In this document: positions 48,854-60,319 of the stretch, piece by piece
Position numbering within the stretch: position 1 is the stretch's first letter
Layout: every line of letters begins with the position of its first letter
Source of the DNA: Achromobacter kerstersii
GTDB taxonomy: Bacteria > Pseudomonadota > Gammaproteobacteria > Burkholderiales > Burkholderiaceae_B
Assembly (NCBI RefSeq): GCF_902859595.1
Contig: NZ_CADIJQ010000007.1
Span: 186,001-250,000, forward strand
DNA length: 64,000 bases
Direction of reading: 5' to 3'
The notes under the pieces: model-generated
Databases searched by the model: none
What the model was told of the DNA's origin: nothing
What the model saw: only the letters and a program-made list of their open reading frames with translations
Made by a program: the position numbers and the translations under genes

Positions 48854-49905
48854 TCGCCATGCTTGCCGCATCGCAGGGGCTGAGCCCCGAAGACCCTTCC
48901 TTCTGGATGCCGCTGGCCTTCATGGGCTTGCTGTTCGTGGTGATTGCCGCCGGCATGGTGCTCGACGGCTTCGACCTGGGCGTGGGCATCCTGTTGCAAT
49001 TGGCGCCCGAGCACGAGCGCGGCCGCATGATGTCGCTGCTGAGCCCCTGGCGCGACGCCAATGAGTTCTGGCTGCTGCTGGGCATGGGGCTGTTCGCGTC
49101 GGCCTTTCCCTTTGCGTGGGGCGCCGTGCTGGGCAAGCTGTACGGGCCGCTGACCTTCATGGTGCTGGGCGTGGTGCTGCGCAGCGTGTCGTTTGAATTC
49201 CGCATCCGCGCCCGCAATGAAAGCAAACCGCGCTGGATCTTCGGGTTCTGGGCAGGCTCGATCATTACCGCTTTCGGCCAAGGCATGCTGCTGGGCCGCA
49301 TCGCCACCGGGTATCAATCTGATGCCGGCTATGGCTGGTTCGCGATGTTCGTCGGGCTATGCGCCGTGGCGGCCTATGTGTTGCTGGGCGCGTCGTGGCT
49401 TGTCATGCGCGTGGATGGCGACCTTCAACGCCGCGCTGCCAACTGGGCGCGCCACGCCATTCGCTGGACAGCGGTGGGCATGGTGTCGATCGCCGTCACG
49501 CTGGGCCTGGCCAATGCGGGCATCTTCTACAAGTGGAGCAACATCGCCCACCTGAGCCTGGCGGCCACGGTCTGGGTGCTGATGCTGGCGGGCTACGTGG
49601 CGGCAGAAATGCTGCTGGCGCGTCTGCCCGGCAAGGCCGACCGCTTCAGCTGGCTGCCGTTCGTGCTGTGCGTGGCGTTGTTCCTGCTGATGCTGAGCGG
49701 CCTGGCATACAGCCTGTTCCCGTACCTGATCCTGGACGACATGACGCTTTGGGATGGCGCGGGCGCGCTGGGTTCGATGCGCTTGGTGTTGGCCGGCGCG
49801 GTCGTGGGGATACCGGTGGTGCTGGTGTTCAACATCCTGGCTTACCGCTCGGTCTTCGGCAAGGAACGCGGCCCGGTGCCGCTGCTGCCGCCGCCGTCGT
49901 ATTGA
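48850..49905 (+). CDS. Cytochrome-bd oxidase subunit II homologue (CydB-like)
   Basis: 351 residues, about nine membrane helices. VLDGFDLGVGILLQL and WRDANEFWLLLGMGLFASAFPFAW match the CydB core (including the acidic residues and Trp of the usual G-x-W-D-x-N-E-x-W-L), and VLRSVSFEFR is typical. CydB binds no haem and forms a pseudo-symmetric pair with CydA. The intact partner implies the complex is made. No CydX-like small gene follows. Confidence 0.85.
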   Translation: MIAMLAASQGLSPEDPSFWMPLAFMGLLFVVIAAGMVLDGFDLGVGILLQLAPEHERGRMMSLLSPWRDANEFWLLLGMGLFASAFPFAWGAVLGKLYGPLTFMVLGVVLRSVSFEFRIRARNESKPRWIFGFWAGSIITAFGQGMLLGRIATGYQSDAGYGWFAMFVGLCAVAAYVLLGASWLVMRVDGDLQRRAANWARHAIRWTAVGMVSIAVTLGLANAGIFYKWSNIAHLSLAATVWVLMLAGYVAAEMLLARLPGKADRFSWLPFVLCVALFLLMLSGLAYSLFPYLILDDMTLWDGAGALGSMRLVLAGAVVGIPVVLVFNILAYRSVFGKERGPVPLLPPPSY

Positions 49906-49923
49906 TGGGGCCTGGCCCAGGCA

Positions 49924-50097
49924 TAGGATGGGTGAAGCGCAAGAGAACGAGGCCAAGAACCCCGATCTCGAACGCGCGGAACCCATCAAATAACATCTGA
50001 TTCTTCTCGGACTCGGCCACAACGCAAGCGCTGCTTCATGGGTTGCCCGCGTTCACCAGCCGTTTTCTACGGGCGGGCCGCTCGCGCTACACCCATC

Positions 50098-50100
<3 letters not shown>
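49924..50100. repeat. 17-bp imperfect inverted repeat flanking the cyd-recQ gap
   Basis: TAGGATGGGTGAAGCGC (49924-49940) matches the reverse complement of GCGCTACACCCATCCTA (50084-50100) at 16 of 17 positions, 143 bp apart. The right arm supplies the recQ stop codon. It shares its ends with the element at 37207-37302. No gene is seen between. Confidence 0.7.
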
Positions 50101-51927
<1,827 letters not shown>

Positions 51928-52086
51928 GGGGGTAGGCCGGAAGCATCATGGCAGGGATTTTAAGCCGCAATTCCCGGACGCCTCTTTTACCGGGATATTT
52001 CCGTCCGGGGGGCGGTCCGGGTGGCGGTCCGGTCAACCGGCGGTCGGGCATTCGCGCTCGGGGGAGTGCCGGCGCTCCCGCGATCC

Positions 52087-53649
52087 CTACCAGCTCAGCC
52101 AGGTCCCGCGCATGAACGTATCCACGGGCATGCTCAGGTTGGCGCGCCACTCGTAGTTGCCCGAGATGATGTCGCGGTCGGCCCCGACGGCCAGCTTCAC
52201 CTTGGGCGCCACGAACATGCTGTGCGACAGGCCCACGCGCTGCTCGGCCAGCGTGGACCCTTCATGCAGCCCCGAGTATGTGCCGCTGAACGTGCCCCAT
52301 CCGGTGATCGGCACGCCGGCCGACAAGGTGTTGCGGGACTGCGGGGCCGAGGCCACGCCGCCGGAATACGTCGACAGGTCGCCAAAGCCGGCGCCGATCT
52401 GTTCGTTCGTGTAGCCCAGGTTCACTGTGTCGGCCACGTCCACGCTGTAGCCGATGCGGTAGCGCCAGGCGTTGGAGGCGTCAAACGTGCTTTGCGTGGC
52501 GCCGGCCTGGAAGGTGCCATATTCGCCCGCCGCATACGTGGTGCCCATGCCGCGGGTGGTCAGCGACGGGGCGCTTTGCATCTGGCCTTCGACGGTCAGG
52601 GCGGGGGTCAGGCCGTAGCGCACGCTGCCCGTGCCGACCGAGGCGCCATAGTCCACCGCCCCAGAGCTGGCGGTGGGGTCCATGCGGTTCAGCTTGCCGA
52701 CCGACGACGAGTAGCCGAAGCTGCCCTCGGGCACGGTCGCGCTGGACCCCGCCCAGTTCGCGATCTGCAAGCCGCCCACCGGCGCGCTGCTGCCCCAGAC
52801 GGGTGCATTGGCGTTGATGTTGCCCACCGTCACCGACGGGCCGGTGGTGTTGCGATAGACCCAGTTGCGGTCGCCTGCATAGCGCAGGCCATCTTGCCCG
52901 CTGACGGAGGCAAACCAGGGGCGGGAAGGGCGCGAGACGCCCGAAATCACCACGACCGGGATGCGGGGGATGTCGCCCGTGTCCAGCGCAAAGTCATAGT
53001 CCGGCGGGGTTTCCTCGGGCGCCGCAGCGGAATCCGCCGTGGGCGCCGAAGCGGTCAGCTCGCAGCCCAGCGGCGAGGAGCCGGCCGCGCCATTCGCAGT
53101 GGCCTCGCCCGGGGCGGGTCCGGCCTGAGCCGATCCAACCTGAGCCGCCCCAACCTCGGCGGCGCCAACCTCGGCGGCCCCATTCAGGCTCGACCCCAGC
53201 CCGGGAATCGGATCGGCGTCGCCGCTGCCCCCGGTGCCTTGCACCGAGGTGTCCATGGCCGGTTCCGCCACCATCAAATCGCAGGGGGCCGGGTCCAACG
53301 GCACGGCGCGCGCATCAATCGACGGCGCGGGTCGCACGGGGATGGGTTGCACCGGGGACAGAACCCCAATGCCGCGCGCGACCAGCACCGGTCTGCCCGC
53401 AGCGGGCATACCGGCAGCGGGCGTACCCGCAGCGGGCATACCGGCAGCGGGCGTACCCGCAGTGGGCATACCGGCAGCGGGCATACCGGCAGCGGGCGTA
53501 CCCGCAGTGGGCATACCGGCGGCGGGCGTGGATTCGGAATAGGGGGGCGCATAGAGGGTGTCGCCAAGCGCTGCGGCCAGCGGGCAGAACAAACCCGCCG
53601 CCAGTGCCGCGTGCAACAACCGTCTGCGCCACTTTGCAGGGGCGACCAT
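52087..53649 (-). CDS. Short usher-like outer-membrane barrel protein with repeat-rich N-terminus
   Basis: 520 residues. A signal peptide (about 1-29) precedes a low-complexity part: nine pentapeptides TPAAG/MPAAG at 41-85 and shorter AAEVG/AAQVG repeats near 157-178. From about 255 to the end it resembles the beta-barrel of chaperone-usher FimD/PapC proteins (DYGASVGTGSVRYGLTPALTVEGQMQ, YGTFQAGATQS, YRIGYSVDVADTVNLGYTNE). True ushers exceed 800 residues and have plug and NTD/CTD domains not seen here. No chaperone or pilin gene lies nearby. It may be a small barrel derived from an usher; surface role inferred. The start at the signal peptide Met was preferred over one 23 codons upstream. Confidence 0.8.
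   Translation of the reverse strand: MVAPAKWRRRLLHAALAAGLFCPLAAALGDTLYAPPYSESTPAAGMPTAGTPAAGMPAAGMPTAGTPAAGMPAAGTPAAGMPAAGRPVLVARGIGVLSPVQPIPVRPAPSIDARAVPLDPAPCDLMVAEPAMDTSVQGTGGSGDADPIPGLGSSLNGAAEVGAAEVGAAQVGSAQAGPAPGEATANGAAGSSPLGCELTASAPTADSAAAPEETPPDYDFALDTGDIPRIPVVVISGVSRPSRPWFASVSGQDGLRYAGDRNWVYRNTTGPSVTVGNINANAPVWGSSAPVGGLQIANWAGSSATVPEGSFGYSSSVGKLNRMDPTASSGAVDYGASVGTGSVRYGLTPALTVEGQMQSAPSLTTRGMGTTYAAGEYGTFQAGATQSTFDASNAWRYRIGYSVDVADTVNLGYTNEQIGAGFGDLSTYSGGVASAPQSRNTLSAGVPITGWGTFSGTYSGLHEGSTLAEQRVGLSHSMFVAPKVKLAVGADRDIISGNYEWRANLSMPVDTFMRGTWLSW
53395..53529. repeat. Nine tandem 15-bp repeats inside the usher-like gene
   Basis: Units of GGCATACCGGCAGCG and GGCGTACCCGCAGCG type, each encoding TPAAG or MP(A/T)AG. 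Because 15 bp is a multiple of three, copy-number slippage keeps the frame and would vary the length of the exported spacer. Confidence 0.9.
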
Positions 53650-53857
53650 ACGGACCAGTGTAAATAGGGGGCGTTGCCGTAGCTGTAAACGATTTTTAGT
53701 AAACCGGACGAGCGGCAAGGCCGGCGGCTATTTTAGGGCCAGTCCAAGGCGAACGGCACGCGCGCCGCAACGGCTTGGAAAACCCGCCGTACATCGTGCA
53801 ACAGGTGTATTTCAGTTGATTTCTTGCCCCTTGCGGCGGAACGCGCCGCGCCGCACT

Positions 53858-54568
53858 ATGGCAGCCATGGACAATCCCCACACCAAGCTGCTGGTCGTTG
53901 ACGACGACCCGGCCCTGCGCCAACTGCTGGCCGACTATCTGAACCGGCACGGCTACGACACCCTGCTGGCGCCGGACGCCACTGATTTGTCATCGCGCAT
54001 CACCCGCTATGCGCCCGATCTGCTCGTGCTTGACCGCATGCTGCCAGGCGGCGATGGCGCCGATGCCTGCCGCCGCCTGCGCGAGCAGGGCGAAGACATC
54101 CCCGTCATTCTCCTGACCGCCCGAGATGAAGCGGTGGACCGCATCATCGGCCTGGAAGCCGGCGCCGACGACTACGTGGGCAAGCCCTTCGACCCGCGTG
54201 AACTGCTGGCCCGCATTGAAGCCGTGCTGCGCCGCAAGCGCGGCCCGTCCGCGCTGACGAAGGACGCGCCCGTCACGTTCGGCCCCTTCCTGTTTGACCC
54301 GTCCACCCGCCAACTGTCGCGCGAAGGCACGGTGGTCAAGCTGACCGGCGGCGAAATCAATCTGCTGGAAGCCCTGGTGCGCAACGCGGGCAAGCCGCTG
54401 TCGCGCGAACGCCTGCTGGCGCTGGCCCGCGATGACGACGCCGGTGAACGCAACGACCGCGCCATCGACATCGCCATCCTGCGCCTGCGCCGCGTCATCG
54501 AAGACGACCCCAAGCAGCCGCGCTGGATTCAGACCGTCTGGGGCATTGGCTACCGGTTCTCGCCCTGA
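53858..54568 (+). CDS. OmpR-family response regulator
   Basis: 236 residues. Receiver domain with acidic pocket VVDDDP, phosphorylatable D59 (LLVLDRML) and K in VGKPFD; C-terminal OmpR winged helix (LTGGEINLLEALVRNAGKPLSRERLL, WIQTVWGIGYRF). It resembles OmpR/EnvZ-type osmotic regulators. A second ATG three codons on is an equally good start. Its stop overlaps the kinase start (TGATG). Confidence 0.93.
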   Translation: MAAMDNPHTKLLVVDDDPALRQLLADYLNRHGYDTLLAPDATDLSSRITRYAPDLLVLDRMLPGGDGADACRRLREQGEDIPVILLTARDEAVDRIIGLEAGADDYVGKPFDPRELLARIEAVLRRKRGPSALTKDAPVTFGPFLFDPSTRQLSREGTVVKLTGGEINLLEALVRNAGKPLSRERLLALARDDDAGERNDRAIDIAILRLRRVIEDDPKQPRWIQTVWGIGYRFSP

Positions 54569-56145
54569 TGCGTTTTTCCCCCGGCTTTCTGGTGCCGCGT
54601 TCGCTGCGGGCACGTCTGATCCTGCTGATCCTTGGGTCGGTGCTGCTGACCCAGGCGGCCACGCTGGTGACGGTGTCGTACTTCCGGCACAAGTTCATGG
54701 AAGACGTGGCCATCGGCTATATCGTCACCACGATCCGCACGCTGCGTGCAGCCTTGTCCGAAGTGCCTGCCGAAGACCGCGCCGATTTCGTGCGCACCGC
54801 GTCGCAGAACCAATGGCGGCTGTGGTCGCGCGTGTTGCCGGCTGAAGCCAAGTTGCAGCGCTTCAATGGCCGCCGTCCGCCGCCACCCCCGCGTTCTGCC
54901 CCCCGTCCGCCCCCGCCTCCGCCCGCTGACGCCCGTCCGGGCGGGATGCCGCCGCCGCCCGACGTCCGCGGCGAAGAGCACGACGACGATAACGGGCGGG
55001 ACGACACGCGCGTGGCCGAGCAACGCGATGCGGACCACGCCGCGCATGAAGAACGCATGCGCCGCTACAAGCCCGAGCCCGACGACATCCGCCGTGATTT
55101 GCGCGTGCTGGTGCAACTGCTGAACGAACGGCTGAATGATGGCACCCGCGTGGCGCTGTCACGTGGCCCCGCACCCGAGATCTTCATTTCACTGGCGCCC
55201 AACTCCGCCAGCGAAGACGTGCCGCGCCTGCGCGAATGGCTGGTCATTCCGCTTGACCGCCTGGACCCGCCCGTGGCGACCCCCTTCATCGCCGCCTGGC
55301 TGGGCGGGCTGGGTCTGTTGCTGCTGCTGGCCGTGGGTTTCTCGTGGCACATCACGCGCCCCATCACCCGGCTGGCCGATGCGGCCGACCGCCTGGCTGC
55401 CGGGCAGCCGCAGCGCGTGGAGCCCTCGGGGCCGCATGAAACCCGTGCGCTGGGCGTGCGGTTTAACGCGATGCTGGACGCGCTGGCGGAATCCGATTCC
55501 GTGCGGCGCACGCTGTTGTCGGGCCTGCCGCACGACTTGAAGGGGCCGCTGTCGCGCATGTGGCTGCGCATCGAGCTTGCCGACGATTCCAAGCTGAAGG
55601 AAGGTCTGCGCACCGATCTGCAAGACATGCAGCACATGGTCGACCAGTTCATCGGCTTCGTGCGCGGCACCGACCCCGCCGCGTACCGTTACGCGTCAAT
55701 GGTGCTGTCCGACTGGCTGACCGAACGCGTGGGCGCCTGGCAGGGCGCGGGTACGGACATCCATCTGAAAACGGTGGACGACGACGCGCCGTTGGTCGTG
55801 CAGGCCGACGCCGTGGCGCTGGGCCGATTGCTGGACAACCTGATCGGCAATGCGCTGAACCACGGCGCGCCGCCGGTAGACGTCAACCTGCGCCGCGAAG
55901 ACCGCTACGCGGTACTGGACGTGGCGGACCATGGCCCCGGCATCGTGCCGGACCGCCGCCAGGAAGCGCTGCGGCCGTTCAGCCGGCTGGACGACGCGCG
56001 CACGCGCACGGGCAGCGTGGGCCTGGGCCTGGCGTTGGCCGAAGCCATCGCGCGCGCGCATGGCGGTTCGCTGGAACTGCTTCAGGCGGAATCCGGCGGT
56101 TTGTGCGTGCGGGTGAAGCTGCCGCTGTCATCGGAAACGGTTTAA
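54568..56145 (+). CDS. Sensor histidine kinase with proline-rich, Asp/His-rich periplasmic domain
   Basis: 525 residues. One membrane helix near 13-35, a periplasmic sensor to about 245, a second helix (about 247-267), HAMP, then the kinase: phospho-acceptor H322 ([12 protein letters not shown]), N-box N428 ([11 protein letters not shown]), GPGIVPD and [11 protein letters not shown]. The sensor contains two Pro runs (about 107-135) followed by a stretch rich in Asp, Glu and His, about 140-168, unlike EnvZ. The last could bind metal cations (inference). Cognate partner is the preceding regulator. Confidence 0.92.
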   Translation: MRFSPGFLVPRSLRARLILLILGSVLLTQAATLVTVSYFRHKFMEDVAIGYIVTTIRTLRAALSEVPAEDRADFVRTASQNQWRLWSRVLPAEAKLQRFNGRRPPPPPRSAPRPPPPPPADARPGGMPPPPDVRGEEHDDDNGRDDTRVAEQRDADHAAHEERMRRYKPEPDDIRRDLRVLVQLLNERLNDGTRVALSRGPAPEIFISLAPNSASEDVPRLREWLVIPLDRLDPPVATPFIAAWLGGLGLLLLLAVGFSWHITRPITRLADAADRLAAGQPQRVEPSGPHETRALGVRFNAMLDALAESDSVRRTLLSGLPHDLKGPLSRMWLRIELADDSKLKEGLRTDLQDMQHMVDQFIGFVRGTDPAAYRYASMVLSDWLTERVGAWQGAGTDIHLKTVDDDAPLVVQADAVALGRLLDNLIGNALNHGAPPVDVNLRREDRYAVLDVADHGPGIVPDRRQEALRPFSRLDDARTRTGSVGLGLALAEAIARAHGGSLELLQAESGGLCVRVKLPLSSETV

Positions 56146-56204
56146 GGGAATAGGGCGGCCCAGGCGCTCCCGCCTCGCCAGCCGCGGGGCGTCCCCTCCC
56201 GCTG

Positions 56205-56261
56205 GCCCCTGGTGGCCGCTCCCGATCGCCCCTGGTGGCCGCTCCCGATGGCCCCTGGTGG
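56205..56261. repeat. 23-bp tandem repeat upstream of ruvB
   Basis: Two copies of GCCCCTGGTGGCCGCTCCCG plus three bases, then a partial third, period 23 bp. It lies between the kinase stop and ruvB, in the only place a ruvB promoter could be. Confidence 0.8.
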
Positions 56262-56314
56262 ACCCCTCCATACGGTACGATGCATCCTGCTTCTTCCCTT
56301 GTCGTTTCCGCACC

Positions 56315-57388
56315 ATGGCCATTCAGTCCGATTCCCTGTCCTCCCGTCCCGACGCGCCCCGTATCGTGGCGCCTCAACCGGTGTCGCCCAACGAGGAATC
56401 GATCGAACGCGCCTTGCGTCCCAAGGCGCTTCAGGAATACGTTGGCCAGCAGCGTGCGCGCGAACAGCTCGAGATCTTCATCGCCGCCGCCCGCAAGCGC
56501 GGCGAGGCCCTGGACCACGTGCTGCTGTTCGGCCCGCCGGGCCTGGGCAAGACCACGCTGGCCCACATCATTGCGCACGAAATGGGCGTGCAATTGCGCC
56601 AGACGTCCGGCCCGGTGCTGGAGCGTCCGGGCGACCTGGCCGCGCTGCTGACCAACCTGGAAAAGAACGACGTTCTGTTCATCGATGAAATCCATCGCCT
56701 GTCGCCGGTGGTCGAGGAAATTCTTTACCCGGCGCTTGAAGATTTTCAGATCGACATCCTGATCGGCGAAGGCCCGGCCGCGCGCAGCGTGAAGCTGGAT
56801 CTGCAACCGTTCACGCTGGTGGGCGCCACCACGCGCGCGGGCATGTTGACCAATCCGTTGCGCGACCGCTTCGGCATCGTGTCCCGGCTTGAGTTCTACA
56901 ACGCCACTGACCTTGGCCACATCGTGACGCGCAGCGCGGGTCTGCTCAACGCGGGCATCACGCCTGACGGCGCAGCCGAAGTGGCGCGCCGCGCCCGTGG
57001 CACGCCCCGTATCGCCAACCGCCTGTTGCGCCGTGTGCGCGACTATGCCGAGGTCAAGGCCAGCGGCACCATCGATGCGGACGTTGCCGGCCGCGCGTTG
57101 GCCATGCTGGAAGTGGACCCGCAAGGTCTGGACCTGATGGACCGCAAGCTGCTTGAAGCCATCATCCACAAGTTCGACGGCGGGCCGGTGGGTGTGGACA
57201 GCCTGGCCGCCGCCATCGGCGAAGAGCGCGACACGATCGAAGACGTCATCGAACCGTACCTGATCCAGCACGGCTACCTGCAACGCACGCCGCGCGGCCG
57301 CACGGCCACGTTGACCACATGGCGCCATCTGGGCCTGACGCCGCCTGCCGGCGTGTCCACCGGCAGCGGTGAACTCTTCGGCAAGTAG
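56315..57388 (+). CDS. ruvB: Holliday junction branch migration helicase RuvB
   Basis: 357 residues. AAA+ motor: [20 protein letters not shown] (Walker A), LFIDEIHRL (Walker B), [19 protein letters not shown] (sensor I and arginine finger region), and a C-terminal winged helix ([16 protein letters not shown]). It drives branch migration with RuvA and is separated here from ruvCA by 2 kb, on the opposite strand. The ATG has no obvious ribosome site; the start was set by homology. Confidence 0.96.
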   Translation: MAIQSDSLSSRPDAPRIVAPQPVSPNEESIERALRPKALQEYVGQQRAREQLEIFIAAARKRGEALDHVLLFGPPGLGKTTLAHIIAHEMGVQLRQTSGPVLERPGDLAALLTNLEKNDVLFIDEIHRLSPVVEEILYPALEDFQIDILIGEGPAARSVKLDLQPFTLVGATTRAGMLTNPLRDRFGIVSRLEFYNATDLGHIVTRSAGLLNAGITPDGAAEVARRARGTPRIANRLLRRVRDYAEVKASGTIDADVAGRALAMLEVDPQGLDLMDRKLLEAIIHKFDGGPVGVDSLAAAIGEERDTIEDVIEPYLIQHGYLQRTPRGRTATLTTWRHLGLTPPAGVSTGSGELFGK

Positions 57389-57397
57389 GCGCGCGCA

Positions 57398-57476
57398 GCG
57401 CGCATTTTGTGTCGCGCGCATTTAGCGTGGCACGTATTCTGTGTGGCGCGCATTTCGCGTGGCGCGCATTCGCGTG
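57398..57476. repeat. 16-bp degenerate tandem repeat after ruvB
   Basis: Five copies of GCGCGCATTTNGCGTG with small changes occupy the gap between ruvB and the dehydratase gene. The unit includes GCGCGC, a self-complementary core. No function is apparent. Confidence 0.75.
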
Positions 57477-57530
57477 ACAGGTTTATGATCCGAGGGTTTC
57501 GACATTCCCGCGATCAAAGGACTGGATTCC

Positions 57531-58496
57531 ATGCTGCCCGAATTGCCTACCTATGATGATGTGGTCCGCGCCAGCGAGCGCCTGGCCGGCAACGCCCACC
57601 GTACGCCCGTCTTGACCTCGACGACCGCCGACGCCATCAGCGGCGCGTCCGTCTTCTTCAAGTGCGAAAACTTCCAGCGCATGGGCGCCTTCAAGTTCCG
57701 CGGAGGCTATAACGCCATCGCGCGCCTGACCCCTGAACAGCGCGCCGCAGGCGTCGTGACGTTCTCGTCGGGCAATCATGCGCAGGCCATTGCGCTGGCC
57801 TCCAAGCTGCAAGGCGTGCAGGCCACGATCATCATGCCGCTGGACGCCCCCGCGGCCAAGCGCGCGGCAACGGAAGGCTACGGCGGCAAGATCGTCACCT
57901 ATGACCGCTATACCGAAGACCGCGAACAGATCGCGCTGCGCATCCAGGCCGAAACCGGAGCCACGCTGATTCCGCCGTACGACCACGAAGACGTGATCAC
58001 CGGCCAAGGCACGGCGGCCAAGGAATTGTTCGAAGAAGTAGGCGAACTGGACTATCTGTTTGTGTGCCTGGGCGGCGGTGGCCTGTTGTCGGGTTCGGCC
58101 TTGTCGGCGTTTGCGCTCAGCCCGCGCTGCCTGGTCTACGGCGTTGAGCCCGAAGCCGGCAACGATGGCCAGCAGTCCTTGCGCAAGGGTGAAATCGTCC
58201 GCATCCCGGCGCCCAAGACGCTGGCTGATGGCGCGGCCACCACGCACCTGGGCAATCTGACGTTCCCGCTCATCCAGAAGCATGTGCGCGATATTGTCAC
58301 GGTGACGGATGCGCAATTGGTCACCACCATGAAGTTCTTCGCCGAACGCATGAAGATGGTGGTGGAGCCCACGGGCTGCCTGGCGGCGGCCGCGGTCATG
58401 CAGAACGTGGTGCCGGTGCAGGGCGCGCGGGTCGGCGTCATCATCAGCGGCGGCAACGTCGACCTTCCGGCTTACGCCAAGTTGCTGGCGTCCTGA
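57531..58496 (+). CDS. PLP-dependent threonine/hydroxyaspartate ammonia-lyase
   Basis: 321 residues, fold type II. Schiff-base lysine K55 (MGAFKFRGGYNA), SSGNHAQA phosphate/substrate loop, and CLGGGGLLSG glycine-rich loop. No ACT regulatory domain is present, so it is the catabolic kind. Candidates are L-threo-3-hydroxyaspartate ammonia-lyase, serine/threonine dehydratase or serine racemase; DAPAAKRAATEGYGGKIVTYDRYTEDRE resembles the hydroxyaspartate/serine-racemase branch. It stands alone. Confidence 0.85.
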   Translation: MLPELPTYDDVVRASERLAGNAHRTPVLTSTTADAISGASVFFKCENFQRMGAFKFRGGYNAIARLTPEQRAAGVVTFSSGNHAQAIALASKLQGVQATIIMPLDAPAAKRAATEGYGGKIVTYDRYTEDREQIALRIQAETGATLIPPYDHEDVITGQGTAAKELFEEVGELDYLFVCLGGGGLLSGSALSAFALSPRCLVYGVEPEAGNDGQQSLRKGEIVRIPAPKTLADGAATTHLGNLTFPLIQKHVRDIVTVTDAQLVTTMKFFAERMKMVVEPTGCLAAAAVMQNVVPVQGARVGVIISGGNVDLPAYAKLLAS

Positions 58497-58613
58497 TGCG
58501 CAGGAGGCGGCCCGCCAGCCGGGCCGCCGAACCGTCGCGCGGATACGTGCTTGCGGTTGTCGCCCGTGCAGGGCAGAATCGAATCTCGATCCTGACAAAC
58601 AGGGGGCTGCGGC

Positions 58614-59522
58614 ATGCGTATCCTTGTCATCGGCGGCACCGGTTTCCTTGGCCGTCATCTGATTGCCCGATTGTCCGGCGACCTGCACCAGATCATCGTG
58701 CCCACCCGCCTGTTGGCGCGGGGCAGTGAACTGCAAGTATTTCCCACCGTTACCCTGATTCAGTCCGACATCCATGACGATGCCGCGCTGAACGAGCTGG
58801 TACGCGGCTGCGACGTGGTCGTGAACCTGGTGGGCATCCTGCACGGCAACACGGGCCAGCCGTATGGATCGGACTTTGCGCGCGCGCATGTGCATTTACC
58901 GCAGCGCATTGCCCAGGCATGCGTGCGCCAAGGCGTACACCGCTTGCTTCACGTCAGCGCGCTGGGGGCAGACTCCCAGGGCGACAGCATGTATCAGCGC
59001 TCCAAGGGCGACGGCGAAGCGGCCATCCAAAAAGAATTTCAAGCCGCCAATGACGCCGGTTGGACGATCTTCCGGCCATCGGTGATCTTTGGCGCCGACG
59101 ATAACTTCACGAATATGTTCGCCAGGCTGGCGCGCTGGCTGCCCGTGCTGCCGCTGGCGGGGGCGCACGTGCGCATGCAGCCGGTCTATGTGGGCGATGT
59201 GGTCGCCGCGATGACCTCCGCGCTGGGCAACACCCACACGTGCGGAAAAATCTATGAGCTAGGTGGCCCGCAGGTCTACACGCTGGGCGAGATTGCGCGG
59301 CTGTGCGCCGCCTGGAGCGGCCATCCCCGCCCGGTGATCACCATGCCGATGGGCGTGGGCCGCATGCAGGCGCGCTTGTTTGAATGCATGCCGGGCACCC
59401 CGCTGATGTCGCGCGACAACCTGGATTCCCTGCGCCGAGACAACATCTGCGCCGGGCCGATCGCCCCCGAACTGCACGTGGTGCCCACAGGCCTGGAAGC
59501 CGTCGCCCCCCGCTACCTGTAG
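58614..59522 (+). CDS. NDUFA9-like atypical SDR (complex I assembly type)
   Basis: 302 residues. GGTGFLGRHL at 8-17 binds NAD(P); VVNLVGIL and YQRSKGDGEAAIQ follow. The last is the SDR Tyr-x3-Lys. Similar bacterial proteins are annotated as complex I NDUFA9 family and may act in respiratory chain assembly or quinone-linked chemistry. Cytosolic, no membrane segment. Function not established. Confidence 0.85.
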   Translation: MRILVIGGTGFLGRHLIARLSGDLHQIIVPTRLLARGSELQVFPTVTLIQSDIHDDAALNELVRGCDVVVNLVGILHGNTGQPYGSDFARAHVHLPQRIAQACVRQGVHRLLHVSALGADSQGDSMYQRSKGDGEAAIQKEFQAANDAGWTIFRPSVIFGADDNFTNMFARLARWLPVLPLAGAHVRMQPVYVGDVVAAMTSALGNTHTCGKIYELGGPQVYTLGEIARLCAAWSGHPRPVITMPMGVGRMQARLFECMPGTPLMSRDNLDSLRRDNICAGPIAPELHVVPTGLEAVAPRYL

Positions 59523-59528
59523 CGGGGG
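59507..59528 (+). other. Hairpin over the stop codon of the NDUFA9-like gene
   Basis: CCCCCGCTA (59507-59515) pairs perfectly with TAGCGGGGG (59520-59528); the second arm begins with the TAG stop. No T-run follows, so it is not a classical terminator. It could stabilise the mRNA end or slow the ribosome. Confidence 0.5.
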
Positions 59529-59614
59529 TGAAGTGCGAAACAATCGCCAAAAAAGCAAAAGCTGAACGCGCGCAACCCATCAAGCAGCGCTCCAAGCAAG
59601 CAATCAAGCCGCCA

Positions 59615-60187
59615 TCAGCGCACCAACGCCTTCAGCGCCTGCTTGATCCCGTCGGACACGCCCACGCCTTCAGGTAGCGTCTTCAGCGCCGACAGCGATT
59701 CTTTCTCCGAATACCCCAGCGCCAGCAGCGCGTTCAAAATATCCGACTGATTGTCCGGCGTGGCATGCGATGCCGCGCCAATATCCGCGCCCAACTTGCC
59801 GCGCATTTCCAGCAGCAGGCGTTCAGCAGTCTTCTTGCCGATACCCGGCACGCGGGTCAAGCGGCCCGATTCCTGCAGCGTAATAGCCTGTGCCAAATCC
59901 GCCACCGACATGCCAGACAGCACCGACAGCGCCGTGCGCGCCCCAATTCCGCTGACCTTGATCAGTTCGCGGAACGCGCTGCGTTCACCCGCCGTGCCGA
60001 AGCCATACAGAATATGCGCGTCCTCGCGCACCGTCAGGTGCGTGTACAGCGTGACGCGCGCGCCGGTTTCCGGCAGCGAATACAGCGTGCTCATGGGCAC
60101 GTCGATGTCATAGCCCAGACCGCCTACGTCCACGCAAATGGTGGGCGGCAGTTTTTCGATCAGGGTTCCGGTGATGCGTCCGATCAT
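59615..60187 (-). CDS. ruvA: Holliday junction branch migration protein RuvA
   Basis: 190 residues (E. coli 203). Opens [12 protein letters not shown]; helix-hairpin-helix motifs [14 protein letters not shown] and [17 protein letters not shown] bind the junction; the C-terminal domain contacting RuvB is present. Last gene of the dusB-fis-purH-ruvC-ruvA run, 132 bp after ruvC. Confidence 0.96.
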   Translation of the reverse strand: MIGRITGTLIEKLPPTICVDVGGLGYDIDVPMSTLYSLPETGARVTLYTHLTVREDAHILYGFGTAGERSAFRELIKVSGIGARTALSVLSGMSVADLAQAITLQESGRLTRVPGIGKKTAERLLLEMRGKLGADIGAASHATPDNQSDILNALLALGYSEKESLSALKTLPEGVGVSDGIKQALKALVR

Positions 60188-60319
60188 GGTGATGATGGCC
60201 TGGTAAAAAATGAGGCCGCAGAATGCGCGGCGAATGCGGGCATTCTATACGCGCGAGGGGCGCGCGTGGATCGTGCGGGGATGATGCAGAGGGTCGCAGA
60301 CCGATTGCGCGCCGCGCGA

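Noticed and set aside
49906..50097. CydX-like small gene after the CydB homologue
   Set aside because: No 30-40 residue frame with a single membrane helix is present; the frames are Arg/Pro-rich and lie in a repeat.
53659..53689. Two TGTAAA boxes 25 bp apart between the usher-like and response regulator genes
   Set aside because: Short hexamers in a 208-bp gap; one helical-turn logic fits a regulator site but the evidence is too thin.
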